DNA from: Candidatus Saccharimonadota bacterium
GTDB taxonomy: Bacteria; Patescibacteriota; Saccharimonadia; Saccharimonadales; Saccharimonadaceae
Direction: 5' to 3'
Length of the DNA: 64,000 nucleotides
Assembly (NCBI GenBank): GCA_009777795.1
Contig: WRLC01000004.1
Span: 22,110 to 86,109 of the forward strand
A program made the translations under genes and the position numbers. Every line of letters starts with the position of its first letter. The stretch's first letter is position 1. This document shows, one piece after another, positions 34,682 through 44,100 of this stretch. The notes beneath the pieces are model-generated. The model saw only the letters and a program-made list of their open reading frames with translations. It searched no databases and had not been told where the DNA came from.

Positions 34682-36247
34682 ATGAGAAAAGGACTTTTGC
34701 TAGCGGCAGCCATCGCCAGCGCGCTCGGGCTTTCGCTTGCTTTCCTCTCTACCCTCATCGATAGCAATTTTGTTTACTACTGGATTGCACTCTCCCGCCT
34801 GCTTGTCCTACTCTTGGCCGCCGCCATCATCGTCGGGCTCGTCTTTCTCACCACCCGCGCCAAACCCATCACCCAGCTCGCTAGCCGCCTCGCCAAGCGC
34901 GAAAATCTCTATTTACTCGGCTTTTTCGCCGGGCTAATTTTACTCCAATTATTCATCTACCGTTTCATCGCCATCACCCAAAACGGCTGGGATAACGAAA
35001 CCGTCTTCCGCGCCGCCGGCCTCGCCGCCGAGGGTCATTTGACCGAAGGTCTCCGCCACTACCTCACCCAATTCCCCAACAACTTCGGCATCACCCTCCT
35101 CATGGGCTCGTGGTTCAACCTCACCAGCTGGCTGCCCGTCGGCTGGACTGTCCGCGCCCTCGCCCTTAATATATTATTCGTCAACATCAGCATTCTCCTA
35201 GTTTATGCTAGCGTCCGCGCTCTCCGCGGCACCGCCGCCGCCATCAAGAGCTCTTGGCTCGCCCTGCTTTTCTCGCCCTTTTTCCTCTACCTGCCACTAT
35301 TCTACACCGACACCCTCTCCATGCCCTTCGCCATTGGCCTCGTTTGTGCCTATATCTACCTCAAGTGCGCCGAGACCCCCCTCCACAAATGCATCCTCGC
35401 CGCCACCATGGGGCTACTCGCCGTCTTCGCCTTCGCCCTCAAACCCACCTCCCTCATCATCCTCATCGCCATCCTCATCTACGAACTCCTAACCTTGCCT
35501 AAGCCTCGGCTGGCCGCCCTCAAAAACACCCTTAAACTCCCAGTCATCTTTCTGGCTGTCGCCTTGCCCGGCGTCGCCCTCTTCACCACCGCCCAAAACA
35601 TGGTCGCCCTCGAGGGTGTCGAGCCCCTGCCTTGGCAAGAATACGTCAAAATGGGCGCCCAGGGCGAGGGCGGCTTCTATCGCCCCGACCGCAACCTCGC
35701 TCTCGACCGGCTCAACCGCGAGGGCTTCAGCTCCAGTAGGGCAGGGCAGCTAGCTTGGGTCGAATACCGCGCCCGCGTCGTCCGCTTCGGCCCGCTCGGC
35801 TATGCCAATTTCCTCGTCCACAAACTCTCCTACACTTGGGGCGACGGCACTTTTTACGCCCCCAACAAACTCGAGCGCTCACCCATCTCGGCCGAAACCG
35901 GCGACGGCTCCAAAACTTGGCTTCAGCAAATCGTCCTGCCCGAAGGCCGCTTCTTCACCGCCTTCCTCTACCTCCAAAACGGCTTTTGGCTCGCCTGCCT
36001 CTTCCTTTTCGCCTTTAGCGCTTGGCGCGGCATCTCCAAGGCAAGTACCGCTCCCGGAGCCCCCCTCACCGTCGAAAACGTCAAGCTCATCCTCCGCCTC
36101 ACCCTCCTCGGCGTCATCCTTTTCTTCCTCTTCTGGGAGACCCGCTCCCGCTACATCGTCAACTACACGCCAATCTTCCTCCTCCTGCTCGCCCTCGAGC
36201 TCCATGATTTGCGTCATCTCATCAAAATTAAAAGGCGGTCCAAATGA
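34682..36247 (+). CDS. GT-C glycosyltransferase-like membrane protein
   Basis: 521 aa with about ten to twelve transmembrane helices. After the first helices the extracytoplasmic loop NGWDNETVFRAAGLAAEG carries the acidic residues typical of GT-C (PMT/ArnT-like) enzymes, which move sugars from lipid-linked donors to proteins or glycans outside the membrane. TATACT ends 6 nt before the ATG (leaderless). It overlaps the GtrA-like gene by four bases. The pair suggests a lipid-linked sugar is flipped and then transferred to a surface acceptor. Acceptor and sugar are unknown. Confidence 0.8.
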   Translation: MRKGLLLAAAIASALGLSLAFLSTLIDSNFVYYWIALSRLLVLLLAAAIIVGLVFLTTRAKPITQLASRLAKRENLYLLGFFAGLILLQLFIYRFIAITQNGWDNETVFRAAGLAAEGHLTEGLRHYLTQFPNNFGITLLMGSWFNLTSWLPVGWTVRALALNILFVNISILLVYASVRALRGTAAAIKSSWLALLFSPFFLYLPLFYTDTLSMPFAIGLVCAYIYLKCAETPLHKCILAATMGLLAVFAFALKPTSLIILIAILIYELLTLPKPRLAALKNTLKLPVIFLAVALPGVALFTTAQNMVALEGVEPLPWQEYVKMGAQGEGGFYRPDRNLALDRLNREGFSSSRAGQLAWVEYRARVVRFGPLGYANFLVHKLSYTWGDGTFYAPNKLERSPISAETGDGSKTWLQQIVLPEGRFFTAFLYLQNGFWLACLFLFAFSAWRGISKASTAPGAPLTVENVKLILRLTLLGVILFFLFWETRSRYIVNYTPIFLLLLALELHDLRHLIKIKRRSK

Positions 36248-36693
36248 AAACCGGCAAGCGAGTCGGTATCTTTGCCCTAGTCGGCATCGTCAACACCCTT
36301 TTCGACTATATATTATTCATGATTTTCGCCAGCTTCCTTAGCAACGTCGTCGCCAGCCTCATCAGCGCCACCTTCGCCATCGTCCTCGCCTTTTTCTTGC
36401 ACAAAAAATTCACTTGGGGCGACCGCCAAACTTCCCGCGCCAGCATGATCCAATTCCTCGTCTTCACCGCTGCCGTCATGTGGGGCATCCGGCCTTTCCT
36501 CATCTGGGGGCTCACCGCCGCCTCGACCGGCTTCATGCTCCCCCTCTACGAGTTCGCCCATTTCATCCTCCGCTTCCTCTCCTACGATTTCGTCGTCCGC
36601 ACCGGTATCTTCGCCTTTGCCACCCTCGCTACCCTGACCATCAACTACCTGCTCTATAACAAAATTATCTTCCGTCATGCCAAAGTGGACTAA
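36244..36693 (+). CDS. GtrA-like membrane protein
   Basis: 149 aa with four transmembrane helices. VGIFALVGIVNTLFDYILFM followed by LAFFLHKKFTWGDR is the GtrA family pattern. GtrA proteins are thought to flip undecaprenyl-linked sugars across the membrane. It is translationally coupled to the GT-C gene (ATGA overlap) and overlaps miaA by 17 nt, so three genes likely share one transcript. Confidence 0.9.
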   Translation: MKTGKRVGIFALVGIVNTLFDYILFMIFASFLSNVVASLISATFAIVLAFFLHKKFTWGDRQTSRASMIQFLVFTAAVMWGIRPFLIWGLTAASTGFMLPLYEFAHFILRFLSYDFVVRTGIFAFATLATLTINYLLYNKIIFRHAKVD

Positions 36694-37420
36694 AACTCTC
36701 GTCATCGTCGGCCCCACCGCCAGCGGCAAAACCGGCGTCGCTATCGAGCTCGCCAAACAACTCGGCGGCGAAATCATCTCCGCCGATTCCCGCGCTATCT
36801 ACCGCGGTCTCGACATCGGCACCGCCAAACCCACACCGGCAGAGCAGGGAGGCATCCCGCACTGGGGTATCGATTTGGTCGACCCCGACCAACGCTTCAC
36901 CGCCGCCGACTTCAAAAATTATGCCCGGCAGAAAATCGTCGAAATCCTCGCCCGCGGCCACCTGCCCATCGTCGTTGGCGGCACCGGCCTATATGTCGAC
37001 GCCTTGGTCTACGACTACCAATTTACGCCCGCCGCCAAGTCCAGCCAGTCCGACCGCCAGCAAGCTGAACACAATTTTTATACAGTCGGTATCAAGGTCG
37101 ATAAAGCCGAGCTCCGCCAGCGTATCCAGCAGCGCGCCCGCCAAATGTTTGATAACAAAATTGTTCAGGAGACCGAGCAACTCGCTGCCCGCTATGACTT
37201 CCAACTCCAATCGATGCGTTCCAATATCTACCCGATAGTCTGGCAGATGATTCAGGGCCAGCTAACCGAGGAGCAGGCCATCCACGCCTTCGAGCAAGAC
37301 GATTGGCACCTCGCCAAACGCCAAATTACTTGGTTTAAACGCAACCCCGACATCGTTTGGGCCGAGCGCGACGAAATTATAAATTTGGTGTATAATAATC
37401 TTGCATTGCTCCAAAAATAG
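36677..37420 (+). CDS. miaA: tRNA dimethylallyltransferase
   Basis: 247 aa, shorter than the common length of about 300. The P-loop is VGPTASGKTGVAIELAK (about 11-27). SADSRAIYRGLDIGTAKPT, HWGIDLVDPDQRFTAADF and VGGTGLYVDAL are the DMAPP- and tRNA-binding blocks. It adds a dimethylallyl group to A37 of tRNAs reading UNN codons. The shortened C-terminus keeps KRQITWFKRN. The start lies inside gtrA, so expression depends on the upstream operon. Typical substrate tRNAs are not in this window. Confidence 0.95.
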   Translation: MPKWTKTLVIVGPTASGKTGVAIELAKQLGGEIISADSRAIYRGLDIGTAKPTPAEQGGIPHWGIDLVDPDQRFTAADFKNYARQKIVEILARGHLPIVVGGTGLYVDALVYDYQFTPAAKSSQSDRQQAEHNFYTVGIKVDKAELRQRIQQRARQMFDNKIVQETEQLAARYDFQLQSMRSNIYPIVWQMIQGQLTEEQAIHAFEQDDWHLAKRQITWFKRNPDIVWAERDEIINLVYNNLALLQK

Positions 37421-37437
37421 TGATAATATAATTATAT

Positions 37438-38103
37438 ATGGATGATACAAAAGTTGAGGTAAAGCGCACCGCACCAAACGAAGACGAGTCAAACATGCTC
37501 GAAAAGATTTTCGGCTCCCGCACTCGGGCCAAACTACTCCGCCTGTTTTTTGAGAGCGTCGATCGCCAATTTTTCACTCGCGAGATTACCCGCGTCATTG
37601 GCGAGCAAGTTAACTCCGTCCGCCGCGAGCTGCAAAATCTCGAATCCCTCGGCGCCATCAAAAAGGAAGTCTACGACAAAAAAACCTTCTACACCGTCAA
37701 TAAAGGCTTCGCTTTCTACCGGCCTTTCGTCAGTCTCTTTGCCACCAAAGTCGGCCAAGAGCGTAAAGAAACTACCGACGAGCGCTGGCAGCGCCTCACC
37801 GCACCTGTCGCTAACGAGCTCCAAGCCGTCGTCGTGGTCGAGCGCCTGCCCGGCGATAACGGCGTCGAGCTCCTCCTCATTGGCAACGAAACGCCCGGCA
37901 AAAAACTTGGCGCTTGGGCTGAATACCTCGAGCGCGCCCTCTGTAAGCCCATCCGCTACGCCATCGTACCCAAGGCCGACTACTTCTTCCGCCGCAGCGT
38001 CCGCGACGATTTCCTTGACGAAATCTTCGCCTCCGACTACCGCGCCGCCTATGACCCAGCCGGCATCATCGCCGCCACCGAAAAAAGAGAAAGGAAAGCC
38101 TAA
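37438..38103 (+). CDS. Winged-helix protein with nucleotidyltransferase-like domain
   Basis: 221 aa. Residues about 20-90 form a winged helix (SRTRAKLLRLFFESVDRQFFTREITRVIGEQVNSVRRELQNLE). The rest (VVVERLPGDNGVELLLIGN...) resembles a degenerate nucleotidyltransferase-like fold without a clear catalytic GSx10DxD. The -35 TTGCAT (37401) and TAATAT/TATAAT at 37424-37432 end only 5-8 nt before the ATG, so the mRNA is nearly leaderless. It is directly followed (0 nt gap) by an MBL-fold gene, and this two-gene pairing suggests a shared role. Regulator function is inferred from the winged helix only. Confidence 0.7.
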   Translation: MDDTKVEVKRTAPNEDESNMLEKIFGSRTRAKLLRLFFESVDRQFFTREITRVIGEQVNSVRRELQNLESLGAIKKEVYDKKTFYTVNKGFAFYRPFVSLFATKVGQERKETTDERWQRLTAPVANELQAVVVVERLPGDNGVELLLIGNETPGKKLGAWAEYLERALCKPIRYAIVPKADYFFRRSVRDDFLDEIFASDYRAAYDPAGIIAATEKRERKA

Positions 38104-38739
38104 ATGTTCGAAATCAGCTATTTTGGCGGCAACGCCATTGAGATTACTACCAAAGACATCACCCTAGTCTTCGATGCCGACCGCAGCTCCTTTGGCAAAA
38201 AGAACCTCTCCGTCAAAGACGGCGCCGAGTTCGCCACCGAAGAGCGCTTTCTCACCAACGACCCCGCCTTTCGCGTCTCTCTCTTCGGCGCTGGCGAGTA
38301 CGAAGTCTCCAATGTCATGCTCCAAGGCGTCGCCGCCACCCGCCATCTCGATGACCCAAAAGGGGAGCAGGCCAGCACCGTCTTTAGCGTCCGCATTGGC
38401 GACTACCAAATCGCCCTCCTCGGCAATATCCTTGGCCCATTGACCGACGACCAGCTCGAAGCCCTCGGTATGGTTGACATTCTGATTATCCCTATCGGTG
38501 GCAACGGCTACACTCTTGACGCCGCCGACGCCGCCAGAATCATCAGCCAAACCACCCCCAAAATCGTCATCCCCGTCCATTACTCCGAGAGTGGCCTCAG
38601 CTACGAAGTCCCTCAAGACAGCTTCCACGAGTTCGCCGACCAAGTCAAAGCCGAAGTCATCGAGGAGCGCACTCTCAAAGTCAAACCCAGCATGACCATC
38701 CCCGCCTCTCTCACCATCTACAAACTCACCGCCCAATGA
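38104..38739 (+). CDS. MBL-fold protein with incomplete metal site
   Basis: 211 aa. The fold is recognisable from MFEISYFGGNAIEITTKDITLVFDA, then FGAGEYEVSNVML, LLGNILGPLTDDQLEAL, VDILIIPIGGNGYTL and PKIVIPVHYSESG, in the order of UlaG-like metallo-beta-lactamase proteins. The usual first histidine (GHS/GHA) is Asn (GGNA) and no HxHxDH motif is present, so hydrolysis may be lost. It begins right after the winged-helix gene stop and is translationally coupled. Confidence 0.8.
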   Translation: MFEISYFGGNAIEITTKDITLVFDADRSSFGKKNLSVKDGAEFATEERFLTNDPAFRVSLFGAGEYEVSNVMLQGVAATRHLDDPKGEQASTVFSVRIGDYQIALLGNILGPLTDDQLEALGMVDILIIPIGGNGYTLDAADAARIISQTTPKIVIPVHYSESGLSYEVPQDSFHEFADQVKAEVIEERTLKVKPSMTIPASLTIYKLTAQ

Positions 38740-38746
38740 TTTGCAC

Positions 38747-38775
38747 TTGACTTGCCAAAAACCATAAGCTAAAAT
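38747..38775 (+). promoter_or_regulatory. FISUMP gene 4 promoter
   Basis: TTGACT (38747-38752), spacer 17 (TGCCAAAAACCATAAGC), TAAAAT (38770-38775). It is a diverged member of the FISUMP promoter family. Confidence 0.6.
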
Positions 38776-38809
38776 AATAGTGTATTAATGTATCAAGCGA
38801 GGTAGCAAC

Positions 38810-41114
38810 ATGAGTCAAAGCAAAATAATCAGTGCGGCAGGGCAAAAGCCAATGTCGCACAATAAAAAGTCGGGGGGGGGGGTCTTTAGATGACAGCCCA
38901 TCCAGCAAGTTCCTAGAGCTCACACATAGAATCAGTCTCGCGACCCTAGCAGTTGCGGGATTTGTTGTTGCCAGCGGGGCAATTGTCGGCAACATCCGCT
39001 TATCTAGAGCCCAAGACACCAAAGTTGTCGCTAGCTTCGGTTCGGGCTCGCTCCAGCTCACCGACAGCCCTTGCGGTGTCAGCCCCAACCAGCCCGCCTA
39101 TGACTCGGCCAACAACATTCTAAGCCTCTATGGCTTGGCCGGCAGTATCGTCAGCAACTGTCTAAATATCACTGCCGACACCAACAGTACTTGGGGCTAT
39201 ACCCTAACTATCGCCGGCCCGAATCACGGCAACCTAACCTTAGCCAACGTCGCCCTCGACCCGATTAGCGGCACCATCGCGTCGCCTACCGTCTTTGCCT
39301 CCCAGTCGACTGGCGGGGCTTGGGGCTTCGCTATCCCCAGCGACCAGATGCTAGGAGTCGTCAATGGTTTTGATGCCAACTATGACGTCCTAGCGCCCAC
39401 CAACACAACCAACACCGCCAATTACGCCGCCGTCCCCACGACCGCCACTCCTTTCTCCATCACTACCGAAGCTAACGTCGCACCCGACAGCTACGACATC
39501 TTCTTTGCTGCGGCCGCTGGCGCCTATATGCCTACTGGTTCCTACACTGGCGTCATTACTATCTCTGGCGTAGGTAATGCCAAACCGGTCCCGGGCACCA
39601 CCGGCTCCTTTATACAAGACATCACAGCCGATAATTGCCCTTCGGAACGGACGCGGGTTGTCGACGCCCGTGATGACAGAACTTATTGGGTCCGCAAAAT
39701 CCCCGGCACCGGTGCGGGCGGTACCGAACTCTGCTGGATGGAGACTAACTTAGCCTATGCCGGGGGCGGAGATAATACTTATGGTGATGTCAAGGCACTT
39801 AATCGCGGTGCGTCTAACAACCCGAGCGCCGCGCTCTATGAAGTGCCAATTGGCGGCAACCCGACTAGCGGCACTACCGACCCCTCGACCAGCACCAACG
39901 GAACGGGGCAATATGGCTACTTATATAACTGGTGCGCCGCCATGGGCGGACAACCCGATGCCTGCCAGATAGACGATGCCTTGCAACCCGATCCTAACAT
40001 CAGTATCTGCCCGGCAGGCTGGAGGTTGCCGACTGGTGAAGCAATAACCGGAGAGTTCACCTTACTCAATGACACTATTAACGGAGGGATAACCTCTAAC
40101 ACACTTGGCCTCTTCACCAATGGCCTTTACATGTACGCTGGCGGCTTCACCAGCAGCACACTCTTCAATCAGGGCTCAAACGGCAACTATTGGTCTTCCA
40201 CCATCAGCACTTCCACCACCGTCTTTGCTCTTTACTTTGTCAGCTTCAATGTCGTACCATCAATCTCACTCACCAAGGACTCCGGCTATTCTGTTCGCTG
40301 CGTTTCCGACCCCCTACCACTCGGCGAAGCACCCGCCGGGGCAGACATGCAACGCATCACACTTGCCGGCGCGCCCGGGCGCTACTCTTGCCCAACTACT
40401 CGAACCCTAGCTGTTGATGCTAGGGACGACAGCACTTACTGGGTCCGCAAGATTGGCGACCTCTGCTGGATGGAAACCAACTTGGCCTATGCAGGGGGTG
40501 GAGACAATACCTACGGCGACGCCCTCCCCGCCTTCACCCTCGGCAACTCGCACACTGGCAGCAGCGACCCATGCTACGGCAATAACGCCACCATGGCAGA
40601 TAACCCAACCACACGCTGCTACTGGGCCCATGCCGATGCCAATCCTACCAGCATTACCACCGAACCACCGGTCAGCTCCTCCGGCTCTCCACAGTATGGC
40701 TACCTCTACAACTGGTGTACCGCCATGGCCAACCAACCCGAAGCCTGCCAGATTACTACTGCTAGCCAGCCAAACCAATCAGTTAATGGCGCTACCCTCT
40801 ACAACATCTGCCCTAGCGGTTGGCGGCTACCGACAGGGGAGGCTACAACCGGCGAGCTAGCAATTTTGAACGGCCAAATAAATAGCGGATCGAGCGGGTC
40901 GCCCTCTGGCTTGCTTTATTATGGCCTGCTTCAACGGGGAGGCAGTTGGACCAATGGCGCGTTTGCGAACCAAGGCAGCTATGGTTATTATATGTCTTCT
41001 ACAGCATCTACCAACAACCAATCCTTCGGTATGCATTTCACCGACATCATGACCGTGACTGGGTATAGCTTATCCAAGGGGACTGGCCTGTCTGTCCGCT
41101 GCGTTAACTCTTAA
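38810..41114 (+). CDS. Phase-variable surface protein 4 with two FISUMP domains, out of frame
   Basis: ATG 38810 has AGCGAGGTAGC upstream and reads MSQSKIISAAGQKPMSHNKKS before G11 (38872-38882), then VFR and a stop. The body frame starts export with LTHRISLATLAVAGFVVASG, then a beta-rich region and two FISUMP domains, giving about 765 aa when joined. Joining needs 10 or 13 Gs. The track start GTG 38832 is already in the body frame but has no ribosome-binding site, so ATG 38810 is preferred. The N-terminus lacks the KLDLIQIARRIS sequence of genes 2, 3 and 5. Its FISUMP domains are more diverged, and the second lacks the variable-repeat pattern. Confidence 0.8.
38872..38882 (+). repeat. Poly-G tract (G11) of FISUMP gene 4
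   Basis: Eleven Gs after AAG TC. From ATG 38810 the in-frame states are 10 or 13 Gs; the present length is out of frame. Confidence 0.88.
40137..40289 (+). repeat. Diverged variable-repeat counterpart, FISUMP gene 4, first domain
   Basis: Same 153-nt length and codon register as the variable segments of genes 1, 2, 3 and 5, but silent and conserved positions also differ. It looks older or no longer templated. Confidence 0.5.
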
Positions 41115-41351
41115 CTAAGCGGTAATCTGCTTGCCAATCACTGGCTTGCCAGCTGGACCTTGGCCTAGCGCACCCTTTTTCTTCAGCGTCCGGATGCCCT
41201 TAGCCGATACCTTCAATCGCACCTTTTGCCCCTCAACCATCACAGTTTTAGTCTGCATATTTGGGCTCCACGCCTTCTTTGTCCGGCGCTGCGAAAAGCT
41301 CACGTTATGCCCGTGTTGCTTGCCTTTTCCTGTAATCATACAAATCGCCAT
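41115..41351 (-). CDS. rpmB: Ribosomal protein bL28
   Basis: 78 aa from the second ATG (41351). GGAGTAATG places this start at a better distance from the Shine-Dalgarno than the first ATG at 41354. MAICMITGKGKQHGHNVSFSQRRTKKAWSPN matches the bL28 N-terminus, with a single CxxxxGK segment in place of the zinc-ribbon form. It is a basic large-subunit protein. Its stop directly abuts the stop of convergent FISUMP gene 4, with no room for a separate terminator. Confidence 0.93.
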   Translation of the reverse strand: MAICMITGKGKQHGHNVSFSQRRTKKAWSPNMQTKTVMVEGQKVRLKVSAKGIRTLKKKGALGQGPAGKPVIGKQITA

Positions 41352-41435
41352 CATTACTCCAATACTATTTCACCTATTATAGCAGATAGAGCAGGGAAAA
41401 TCAAGATTTTTTGCCAAATCGTGTATAATATAACC

Positions 41436-42065
41436 ATGTTAATCAGTATTCTCATTGTTCTTATCGTTATTTTGGTCTCCATGACCCTCCACGAGCTAAT
41501 GCACGGCTTCGTCGCTTACAAGCTCGGCGACGACACCGCCAAAGACCTCGGCCGCCTCACCCTAAACCCGCTCAAACACCTCGACCCTTGGATGAGCGTC
41601 GTCTTTCCACTCCTCATGCTCCTGACCGGCGGGCCAATCTTCGGCGCCGCCAAGCCCGTCCCCATCAACACCCGCATGCTCCGCTACAACGAATGGGGCT
41701 TCGCCCTCGTCGCCCTCGCCGGCCCTCTGACCAACTTCGTCCTCGCCTTTATCGGCTACATTTTTTGGTATCTTAGCGCCAATGTTGTCGGCGCGCCCGA
41801 CCTCGTGCTGCTCTTCTGGAATTATTGGGTCGTCGTCAACCTCGGCTTCTTTGCCTTCAACCTCCTGCCCATCCCACCTCTTGACGGCTCGCGACTTCTC
41901 TACGCCATCGCCCCCGACGCCGTCCGCCGCCTAATGGAGAAAATGGAAAGCTTCGGCCTCATTTTCATTATCATCCTGATTTTTCTCGCCGGCGCCCTGC
42001 TTTCCACCGTCATCGGCCACGTTGTCGGCTGGTCTCTCTGGCTCTTCCAGTCAATTATCGGTTAA
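41436..42065 (+). CDS. Site-2 protease family (M50) membrane metalloprotease
   Basis: 209 aa. Start ATG 41436 was chosen because TATAAT (41424-41429) ends 6 nt upstream; the track ORF from 41226 runs back through the divergent rpmB gene. HELMH (residues 19-23) in the first helix and NLLPIPPLDGSRLLYA later form the zinc site of intramembrane proteases. About six transmembrane segments. Family members cleave membrane-bound substrates such as anti-sigma factors or leftover signal peptides. It is a short, domain-free form without PDZ. No substrate gene is adjacent. Confidence 0.92.
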   Translation: MLISILIVLIVILVSMTLHELMHGFVAYKLGDDTAKDLGRLTLNPLKHLDPWMSVVFPLLMLLTGGPIFGAAKPVPINTRMLRYNEWGFALVALAGPLTNFVLAFIGYIFWYLSANVVGAPDLVLLFWNYWVVVNLGFFAFNLLPIPPLDGSRLLYAIAPDAVRRLMEKMESFGLIFIIILIFLAGALLSTVIGHVVGWSLWLFQSIIG

Positions 42066-42254
42066 AATGGTTATGCTTGCATAATCAACTTGGATTATGT
42101 ATAATTTAATTAGCCAATCGGTGAAAACTTCCTTCATATTACAACTAAGGGGTTGCAAGAGAGCTATGGAAGCATAGAACTTCACGCATCTACCCACCTT
42201 TGTATCAAAGCAAAGGAGTTGGACCCGGTTGGCTGCAATTATTATTGGAGGTGG

Positions 42255-43133
42255 ATGAAACAACGCGTTCGAGTAGCAGCATACATACAAAAGCGAGGCA
42301 AGATTTTGCTCTTGCGTCGCGCTATGGGGCGCGAATTGGCCGATCCCGTCTGGGAGCCGCCTTTTAGCAAAATCACCCCGGGTGAACAGCCCGAGGAAGC
42401 CGCTGTCCGCCTCATTGCCGAGCAGCTCGGCGCCCCGCCAACTCACGCTACCCATACCACCAAAGCCGTCGAGCTCGCCGACGCCCTCACCGCCACTGGC
42501 CTCCATGGCAACCCCGATAACTACGATTTATTCTTAATCTATAAAGCCAAAGGCATCCTCGAGGACAAAATCAAGCCCTCGGGCCGCTATGACGCCGCCA
42601 AGTTCGTCTCCCTTGCCGAGGCCGTCAACATGCGCCTCTCCGAGCAGGGCCGCGCTGTCGTCCAAAGCCTCTGGGAGCAAGAGCACCACCCCCGCGTCGA
42701 CAGCACCGCCCGCCGCCAATACAAAGATGCCCGCTTCACCGTCTATCTCGACGGCGGCTCGCGCGGCAACCCCGGTCCAGCTGCCGCCGGCTACTACATT
42801 CTTGACGAGCAGGGCAGAGAAGTCGAGCGCGGTGGCGAATATCTCGGCAACGCCAATAGTCGCCAAGCCGAATACATGGCCCTCAAATTAGCCTTGCGTC
42901 GCGCCCTCGAGCTCGGCGCCAAATCAATTAGCTTCAAATCCGACTCACTTATGGTCGTCTCCCAAATGAACGGCGTCTACCAAGTCAAAAATCGTGACCT
43001 CTGGGAACTCGTCGACGACATTGACGACCAGCTCGCCCATCTCAAGTCTTACTCCTTTGAGCACATTTCCCGCGGCGATAACTTCATCGCCGACGGCGAG
43101 GCCAACCGCATCCTCGACCAACACTGGCTCTAG
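42255..43133 (+). CDS. Nudix-like domain fused to ribonuclease HI
   Basis: 292 aa from ATG 42255 (TTGGAGG just upstream); the track start 34 codons earlier has no support. Residues about 1-140 form a Nudix fold with a degenerate box (GEQPEEAAVRLIAEQLG keeps E...R...E.G but lacks the full REUxEE). Residues about 155-292 are RNase HI with all four acidic residues: YLDGGSRGNPGP, AEYMALKLAL, FKSDSLMVV and DNFIADGEANR. RNase HI degrades RNA in RNA-DNA hybrids. The Nudix part may bind rather than hydrolyse a nucleotide. It is followed by rnpB. Confidence 0.88.
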   Translation: MKQRVRVAAYIQKRGKILLLRRAMGRELADPVWEPPFSKITPGEQPEEAAVRLIAEQLGAPPTHATHTTKAVELADALTATGLHGNPDNYDLFLIYKAKGILEDKIKPSGRYDAAKFVSLAEAVNMRLSEQGRAVVQSLWEQEHHPRVDSTARRQYKDARFTVYLDGGSRGNPGPAAAGYYILDEQGREVERGGEYLGNANSRQAEYMALKLALRRALELGAKSISFKSDSLMVVSQMNGVYQVKNRDLWELVDDIDDQLAHLKSYSFEHISRGDNFIADGEANRILDQHWL

Positions 43134-43164
43134 CATTTTGCCCCCAAGAGTGCTATAATGTTAT

Positions 43165-43490
43165 GGAGTTCGCTAGGCTATCGCTTGGCTTGCCAAGAGG
43201 GAAAGTCCGGACAGCAAAGGGCATGGCAGTCGCTAACGGCGACCGTCCGCGAGGATAGGGAAAGTGCCACAGAAACTTAAACCGCCCCATAGGGGCAAGG
43301 GTGAAAAGAGTGCGGTAAGAGCGCACAGTGTTTTACGGCGACGTAGAACAGGGGTAAACCCTGCCAGCTGCAAGGAGAGTCATATCAAGCGCGGCCCGCG
43401 TTTGGCTCGATCACCGCTCGAGCCCAGGAGCAATCCTAGGCCTAGATAGATGATAGCCCTCGCCAGAATCCGGCTTACCGGCGAACTCAC
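43165..43490 (+). ncRNA. rnpB: RNase P RNA (bacterial type)
   Basis: The ends GAGTTCGC and GCGAACTC pair. Conserved cores are present: GAGGGAAAGTCCGGACAGCA, CAGAAACTTAAACC, AGAGCGCACAG, GGTAAACCC and AGATAGATGATAGCC near the 3' end, with CCAGAATCCGGCTTA. TATAAT at 43154-43159 fits a start near 43165. This is the catalytic RNA that matures tRNA 5' ends. Confidence 0.96.
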
Positions 43491-43499
43491 AGGTTTAGA

Positions 43500-43841
43500 T
43501 TATTTTATAGCTTCAATTACCGCTGTAAAGGCCTTCGGCTCGCTCACCGCTAGCTCTGCTAGCATCTTGCGGTCTAGGGCGATTTTTTTAGCCTCCATCC
43601 CCGCAATCAGTTTAGCATAAGTTGTGCCATTCTCCCTAGCCGCGTTGTTGATACGCGTAATCCAAAGCGCCCTTAAATCGCGCTTTCTATTTCGTCGATC
43701 GCGATAAGAGTAGCGCAAAGACTTAATCACCCCTTGCTTCGCCATCCGATAGCTCCGGGTGCGGTAATGCTGCATGCCCTTAGCTAGCTTCAAAATCTTT
43801 TTGTGCTTCGATCGTGCTGGAACGCTTCGTTTGGCTCGCAT
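43500..43841 (-). CDS. rplT: Ribosomal protein bL20
   Basis: 113 aa, full length and very basic. SVPARSKHKKILKLAKGMQHYRTRSYRMAKQ and RALWITRINNAARENGTTYAKLI are the family blocks. It is the last gene of the infC-rpmI-rplT cluster, 8 nt after rpmI. bL20 binds 23S rRNA early in assembly and in many bacteria represses its own operon. Its stop lies about 10 nt from the 3' end of convergent rnpB. Confidence 0.97.
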   Translation of the reverse strand: MRAKRSVPARSKHKKILKLAKGMQHYRTRSYRMAKQGVIKSLRYSYRDRRNRKRDLRALWITRINNAARENGTTYAKLIAGMEAKKIALDRKMLAELAVSEPKAFTAVIEAIK

Positions 43842-43849
43842 ATCTCTCC

Positions 43850-44044
43850 TTAAATCTTTAGTGCTTTCTTCACATTACGTCGGATTTGCCCGTTAATCGT
43901 CGCTGGTGTAGCAATCACGCGCTTGCGCGACTTACTCTTTTTCGACAAGATGTGGTTGCCGAACGCTCGCTCACGCATCAACTTGCCCGAGGCAGTTATC
44001 TTCACGCGCTTCGCCGTCCCTTTATGTGTCTTCATCTTTGGCAT
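43850..44044 (-). CDS. rpmI: Ribosomal protein bL35
   Basis: 64 aa. [28 protein letters not shown] and [13 protein letters not shown] are typical bL35. It lies between infC and rplT in the conserved order. The gap from infC is 56 nt and contains GCAGGAGAAGG, a good ribosome-binding site. Confidence 0.97.
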   Translation of the reverse strand: MPKMKTHKGTAKRVKITASGKLMRERAFGNHILSKKSKSRKRVIATPATINGQIRRNVKKALKI

Positions 44045-44100
44045 AATAATCCTTCTCCTGCAATTATATCAGAAAAGTCAAAGATTGCAAGGGCTAAAAC

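Noticed and set aside
38832-41114. GTG 38832 as the start of FISUMP gene 4, making it permanently in frame
   Set aside because: No Shine-Dalgarno or promoter places a start there, whereas ATG 38810 has GAGGT at a good distance. Kept only as an alternative.
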